11,269 bases of DNA from an uncultured Anaerolineae bacterium (GTDB lineage: Bacteria; Chloroflexota; Anaerolineae; Anaerolineales; UBA4823). Position 1 is the stretch's first letter, and each line of letters begins with the position of its first letter. Positions 7,430-11,269 of the stretch are shown here, piece after piece. Location of the stretch: assembly GCA_937129505.1 (NCBI GenBank), contig CAKZNJ010000111.1:1-11269 (forward strand). Direction: 5' to 3'. The notes under the pieces are model-generated. The model did no database searches. It saw only the letters and a list, made by a program, of their open reading frames with translations, and was not told the DNA's origin. The position numbers and the translations under genes were made by a program.

Positions 7430-10186
7430 CTATGCTTCCAAAATTTTTTCTATGACATTTATCAAGTCATCTTCCATAATTGGTTTGAGCAGGTAATCCG
7501 TGATGGCGTATTGGCTTGCTCGCTCTCGGTCTTCGATCAGTGAACAAATGACCAGTGGTATCTTGGCTAGATTTTGCTTTGCTTTGATTTGCTCTAGCAA
7601 ATACCAACCATCTTTTGATGGATCGGAGTTGAAACAGATGGCAGTGTCCAAAATAATCGCCGTAGGAGAAATTGACTCGGCGAGTTGAATGGCCTGTTCG
7701 GGGACAGAGCACTTAACAACCTGAATATCGTCATTAGCAAGATAACGCTCGTAAAGATTGAGCACAAGCTCTTCTCGATCAATAGCCAGAACAACCTTGG
7801 AGGCTTTCGATTCCGTTGATAATTCAGGCAGATCTTGAGTAGATGGTTTTTGTTGGACAGGGATGGTGAAATAGAACGTGGAACCCTTACCTAGCTCGCT
7901 AATTACACCGATTTTTCCACCGTGCATTTCCACAAGATAACGGGAGATTGAAAGTCCTAATCCTGTACCTCCCGTTTTACGAGTAGGTGAAGCGTCGACT
8001 TGGGAGAATGGCTCAAATAGCTTTGCTTGGTTTTCGGGTGCAATACCGATGCCGGTATCGATAACCTTGATCAAAATTTCTGACGGTGCAGTTTGGCTTG
8101 TTTCAGCCAAAGCCCGAACGGTTATTGTGCCTTCTTCAGTGAACTTGGCAGCATTGGAGAGTAAATTGAGCAAGATTTGGCGGATTTTAGTTGGGTCAGC
8201 ACGGACCAATGGGATGTTTGTGTCTAAATCCAGCACCAGTTCTATGGGCTTATCTTTGATTAATCCTTTGACAGTGGGCAGAACGCCGTTGACAATCTCC
8301 ACGATGTTGACGTCATCTTCGAATATCAATTCCATCTTGCCTGCTTCGATTTTTGACAAATCAAGAATGTCGTTGATCAAGCTGAGCAGGTGTTGTCCTG
8401 AGTTGAAGATTGCGTTCAAATCTTGTCTTTGCAGATCGGTAATTGGGCCGTCAATGCCCTTCAATATCACTCGTGAAAAGCCAATGATAGAGTTTAAAGG
8501 AGTGCGCAATTCGTGGCTCATGTTGGCTAGAAATTGGCTCTTGAGTTGATCAGCTTTGCGCATTTCCTCCACTGCTTGCTGCGTTAGCTCGTAAGCCTGA
8601 GCGTTACTGATAGCCACGGCTATCTGATCGGCAAGGAGTTGAAGAATCGAAATATCGTCGGGTGAAAAAGCGTTTACTTGGGTCGATTGTACATCCAAAG
8701 CGCCGATGACCGTACCACCGATTTTTAAGGGGATGCCAAGCTCTGATTGGGTAGCCGGCAGCAGTGGGTTAGGGCGATGGATGTCGCTTTTGCTCACATC
8801 GTTGATCACTAAAGGTTCACCTTGTTGCGTAACATAACCGATGATTGAACGGGAACCGATCGCCAGCTTGTGGCCTGTCCGTTTCATCTCTTCACCTGCT
8901 TTACCAGTGGATTCACGGACAACGGCGTATTTGCGTTCTTCGTCAATTAAGAAGATCGAAGAGTGGTAAAAACCGAAGCGATCTCTCACCAAGTTGACAA
9001 CACGGCTCAGTAATTGGTCTAAGGCAAGGGTACCGGAAGTGTCGCGAGCGATTTCGGCTGCCGTTTGTAATTGATTTGCCCGGCGGCGTAATTCTTCAAG
9101 GAATTGAACATTTTGAATGGCGATTGCAGTTTGGTTTCCGATAGTCGTTAGTAGCTCAACGTGATGCTGATCATATAGATTAGGAATCTGCTCATGCTGC
9201 ACGGAAATAACACCAATCACTTGCTCACCGTACAACATTGGTGAGCCGAGCCAGGACTTAGCTGCTACTTCTCCAACTTGAATATAACGAATGCTGGTAT
9301 GCTGTAGTTTATTCTCAATATCCTCGCTCAAGAGTAAAGGTTGCTTGGTGCGAATGACGTGGCCTGTTAACCCTTCTACAGGGATCTCTCCCATCCAAAA
9401 GCTAGCTTCGGGGTGACTATCGTCTAGAGGCACACCATCCAAAATAACGAAGGGGAAGCGAATGCGATCGCTTTTATCGTCGTAGATCGCAATGAAGAAA
9501 TTAAACGCATTCATGAGTAAGGAGACATGCTCATATACGGTATGAAAAATTTCCTCGAAGCTGGTTGCGGCAGTCAATGCGCGACTTAACTCGTTTAAGA
9601 TGGCAAGCTCTCTGGCACGCTCCTCTGTTTCTTGTAATGCCTCCCTCGTCTGTTGAAATAGATTGGCGTTCTGCAGAGCAAGTTGGAGCTGATCGGTGAC
9701 CTGTTCGAGAAGAAGAATTTCATCGATATCCCATTTTTGCCGCGACTCATCTTTGATAAATTCCAAGACGATATCTTGCTCGCTAACCGGTTTTGACAGA
9801 GATAAAATAGCCGGTTGGTGATCTTGGGCGTCTTGATAAATCAATTGTCCGCTTTGATAGGTATCTCGCCCAAATTCAGTGAGAAATAGTTCGTCAGGAG
9901 ATATACTCGTGGATGTTAGAGGAATGGATTGGCTATTGCCATTTGCTTGAACAACAATAGCTTGACTTGGGGATAAAACAGATCGATCAAAGTACTTAGT
10001 GGGAGGTTCGAGAATTGTCTGGGTAGGAAAGACCGGCAATTCCGCTTTGCTTTCGGACTCTATCGAAGAAGGCGAAATTTGTTCAATCAATGAATCCGGG
10101 GATCCATCAGGCGCAGCAAGACTTGCTTCTTGGTTCAGTTCTACAAGTAAATTTTCAAGCTGGGAGAAGATTTTTTTGGCGCACAT
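7430..10186 (-). CDS. Multi-GAF hybrid histidine kinase
   Basis: A 918-residue sensor kinase, apparently cytosolic: I see no transmembrane segment or signal peptide. Order: polar Ser/Pro/Gln-rich N-terminus (about 20-95); a degenerate GAF-like piece (about 96-178); a coiled-coil linker; GAF (about 209-363); GAF (about 389-531); coiled coil; HisKA with the phosphoacceptor H558 in SHELRTPLN; HATPase with N678 (LLSNAAKFT), DTGIGI at 710-715, FEPFSQVD and GGTGLGL at 739-745; then a C-terminal receiver (797-918) with D803, D847, S882 and K901. That receiver is atypical: the second acidic residue is R804, and the loop after D847 is about five residues longer than usual. The ATG at 10186 lies inside the 3' end of the ParA gene, a 32-nt overlap. 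GGAG (plus-strand 10197-10200) is 10 nt upstream, slightly far. The ligand of the GAF domains is unknown. The likely partner is the receiver fused to the PLP enzyme next door. Confidence 0.93.
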   Translation of the reverse strand: MCAKKIFSQLENLLVELNQEASLAAPDGSPDSLIEQISPSSIESESKAELPVFPTQTILEPPTKYFDRSVLSPSQAIVVQANGNSQSIPLTSTSISPDELFLTEFGRDTYQSGQLIYQDAQDHQPAILSLSKPVSEQDIVLEFIKDESRQKWDIDEILLLEQVTDQLQLALQNANLFQQTREALQETEERARELAILNELSRALTAATSFEEIFHTVYEHVSLLMNAFNFFIAIYDDKSDRIRFPFVILDGVPLDDSHPEASFWMGEIPVEGLTGHVIRTKQPLLLSEDIENKLQHTSIRYIQVGEVAAKSWLGSPMLYGEQVIGVISVQHEQIPNLYDQHHVELLTTIGNQTAIAIQNVQFLEELRRRANQLQTAAEIARDTSGTLALDQLLSRVVNLVRDRFGFYHSSIFLIDEERKYAVVRESTGKAGEEMKRTGHKLAIGSRSIIGYVTQQGEPLVINDVSKSDIHRPNPLLPATQSELGIPLKIGGTVIGALDVQSTQVNAFSPDDISILQLLADQIAVAISNAQAYELTQQAVEEMRKADQLKSQFLANMSHELRTPLNSIIGFSRVILKGIDGPITDLQRQDLNAIFNSGQHLLSLINDILDLSKIEAGKMELIFEDDVNIVEIVNGVLPTVKGLIKDKPIELVLDLDTNIPLVRADPTKIRQILLNLLSNAAKFTEEGTITVRALAETSQTAPSEILIKVIDTGIGIAPENQAKLFEPFSQVDASPTRKTGGTGLGLSISRYLVEMHGGKIGVISELGKGSTFYFTIPVQQKPSTQDLPELSTESKASKVVLAIDREELVLNLYERYLANDDIQVVKCSVPEQAIQLAESISPTAIILDTAICFNSDPSKDGWYLLEQIKAKQNLAKIPLVICSLIEDRERASQYAITDYLLKPIMEDDLINVIEKILEA

Positions 10187-10943
10187 ATTCTAAGATCTCC
10201 GCTGCAAGAGTCCGATATTGGATAGATGCTCTACTCTTTGGATAACAAACGGTGACTGGTAATCCTAACATTACGCTCTCACGCAATTTTGTGTCCAAAT
10301 CGATACAAGTTTTGAGGACACCATTTGGAAAAGTAGTCAAGAGTTGTTCGCTCATCGTGCGGTGAATACGGTTGCGCAAATCGCGTAATGTGATCAGAAT
10401 TCGGTAGGTTAGAGATGGGTTGAAAGCACGGCGGATCGTTTTTACCTGCGAAATCATGTTCTTAAGCGCATTTAGAGAAAAAAATTCGGCTTGGGTGGGA
10501 ATGATCAGCAGATCCGAGGCAACCAGAGCGTTGGTTGTGACCGCACCCAGGTAAGGGGGACAATCCATTATGATAAAATCATACGCCGCTGAAATCTCTG
10601 GGGCGGATAGTTGTTGGCGTAAGATAAGTTCATGGTTTTGACGCAGGGGGACAAAACGTTCCGAGAGTTCCATGTCCTTGTTTGCCGGGATCAGATCTAA
10701 GCCGGGCAAATTCGTTGGTTGACTGATCGAGGCTATTTTTTCTGTATTGACAAAAATGTCCGCAATCGAGCGGCGCATTTGATTTGGGTTGAAACCAAAA
10801 GCTAGAGTGAGATTGGCTTGGGCGTCTAAATCGATTGCTAGGACTTCGTAACCCTCTTGGACTAACGCACCGCTTAGTCCCGCTGCAGTGGTAGTTTTGG
10901 CAACTCCACCCTTTTGGTTCGCAATTGCAATTACGTAACTCAT
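10155..10943 (-). CDS. ParA/Soj-type P-loop ATPase
   Basis: A 262-residue ATPase of the ParA/MinD group. The deviant Walker A KGGVAKTT is at 11-18 with both signature lysines (K11, K16). The A' motif has D40 in AIDLDAQANL, and the Walker B-like IIMDCPP is at 124-130. It has no N-terminal helix-turn-helix, so it is of the short Soj type. These proteins dimerise on ATP and usually bind DNA nonspecifically to position plasmids, chromosome origins or protein clusters. No parB-like gene or parS-like site is visible beside it. Instead its ATG shares ATGA with the stop of a GAF protein, and its 3' end overlaps the kinase start by 32 nt. That embeds it in a signalling operon and argues against plain plasmid partition. 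GAGGG (plus-strand 10950-10954) is 6 nt before the start. A role in positioning or regulating the signalling complex is inference. Confidence 0.9.
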   Translation of the reverse strand: MSYVIAIANQKGGVAKTTTAAGLSGALVQEGYEVLAIDLDAQANLTLAFGFNPNQMRRSIADIFVNTEKIASISQPTNLPGLDLIPANKDMELSERFVPLRQNHELILRQQLSAPEISAAYDFIIMDCPPYLGAVTTNALVASDLLIIPTQAEFFSLNALKNMISQVKTIRRAFNPSLTYRILITLRDLRNRIHRTMSEQLLTTFPNGVLKTCIDLDTKLRESVMLGLPVTVCYPKSRASIQYRTLAAEILEYVRQKNLLPA

Positions 10944-11269
10944 CTTAATCCCTCGTGGTATCCGTTATCATCCTCATCCAGGTTCTTAGGGATCAGCACC
11001 GCTTGAGCTTTGACCGCTTGAACAGCCTTTTGAAGTTCCTGGACAGCGATTTTTATGATTTCTTTTGGCTCATTGGAAGAACGAATTTTGGACGTGATTT
11101 CGCCCACCAACTTTTCGCGTAAAGCTCTTTTCTGGGATTCCTGATAAAGCCGAGCCGCTTCAAGCGCCGTACCAATTCTCAAGGCGATATCTTGGAACAG
11201 ATTAAGCTCCGTTTCGCTAAATGCGGGTTGATGGGTTTGGCGGCGTAATCGGAGCACACCGATGCGGTT
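10940..11269 (-). CDS. GAF-domain signalling protein, C-terminal part only
   Basis: The frame is open to the right window edge, so only the last 109 residues are present. An in-frame GTG at 11257 is not taken as a start because the frame and the GAF-like sequence continue beyond it. The first part has the end of a GAF domain (IGVLRLRR, then the long helix ending ALEAARLYQES). A second segment (REKLVGEITSKIRSS, then VQELQKAV) resembles the linker leading into another GAF-like start, but the protein ends soon after with an acidic tail. Its TGA overlaps the ATG of the ParA gene by 4 nt (ATGA), so the two are translationally coupled. It probably belongs to the same sensory system as the kinase. 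Any domains upstream (kinase, further GAF, other) are outside the window. Confidence 0.75.
   Translation of the reverse strand, partial: NRIGVLRLRRQTHQPAFSETELNLFQDIALRIGTALEAARLYQESQKRALREKLVGEITSKIRSSNEPKEIIKIAVQELQKAVQAVKAQAVLIPKNLDEDDNGYHEGLR

Noticed and set aside
8049..8549. Plus-strand open frame of 166 codons
   Set aside because: It lies entirely antisense to the HisKA/HATPase region of the kinase, has no recognisable motif, and the kinase motifs on the other strand are unmistakable.
9463..9472. GCGATCGC and several GCGATCG-like octamers, as in cyanobacterial HIP1
   Set aside because: Only one full copy was noticed plus a few partial ones, far below the density expected for a HIP1-bearing cyanobacterium.
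11255..11257. GTG as the start of the right-edge GAF protein
   Set aside because: The frame remains open to the window end, and the residues upstream and downstream form one continuous GAF-domain strand.

Overview
The window carries eight protein-coding genes, all on the minus strand, packed almost without gaps. No RNA genes, mobile elements, CRISPR arrays or long repeats are visible. Base composition looks close to balanced. The GAF-rich signalling proteins, an anaerobe-like set of pyruvate and amino-acid enzymes, and the overall protein style suggest a bacterium of the Chloroflexota, possibly Anaerolineae. This taxonomic guess comes from family resemblance only and is uncertain.

In transcription order (right to left), the first block is a signalling operon, 11269 down to 4704. 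It contains the end of a GAF-domain protein, a small ParA/Soj-type ATPase (4-nt ATGA overlap), and a 918-residue multi-GAF hybrid histidine kinase whose start overlaps the ParA gene by 32 nt. Then comes a threonine-synthase-like PLP enzyme fused to a complete C-terminal receiver (REC) domain, starting 9 nt after the kinase. Last is a ten-helix EamA/DMT-type transporter, 20 nt further on. The kinase's own REC lacks the second acidic residue of the Mg-binding pair, while the REC on the PLP enzyme keeps all key residues. The enzyme fusion is therefore the plausible phosphorylation target of the kinase.

The second block starts after the only real intergenic gap (4553-4703), which holds a good extended -10 promoter candidate. 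It encodes ornithine carbamoyltransferase (argF), alanine dehydrogenase (ald), a class I acetyl-CoA hydrolase/CoA-transferase, and pyruvate kinase (pyk), which is cut off by the left window edge. The gaps are 18, 10 and 3 nt, so these are probably one transcript. Together they sit at the pyruvate / alanine / acetyl-CoA node plus one step of arginine metabolism, which fits fermentative amino-acid and carbon metabolism.

The most interesting object is the GAF - ParA - hybrid kinase - PLP enzyme::REC - transporter cassette. It looks like a phosphorelay wired directly to an amino-acid biosynthetic enzyme, with a ParA-type ATPase inside the same operon.
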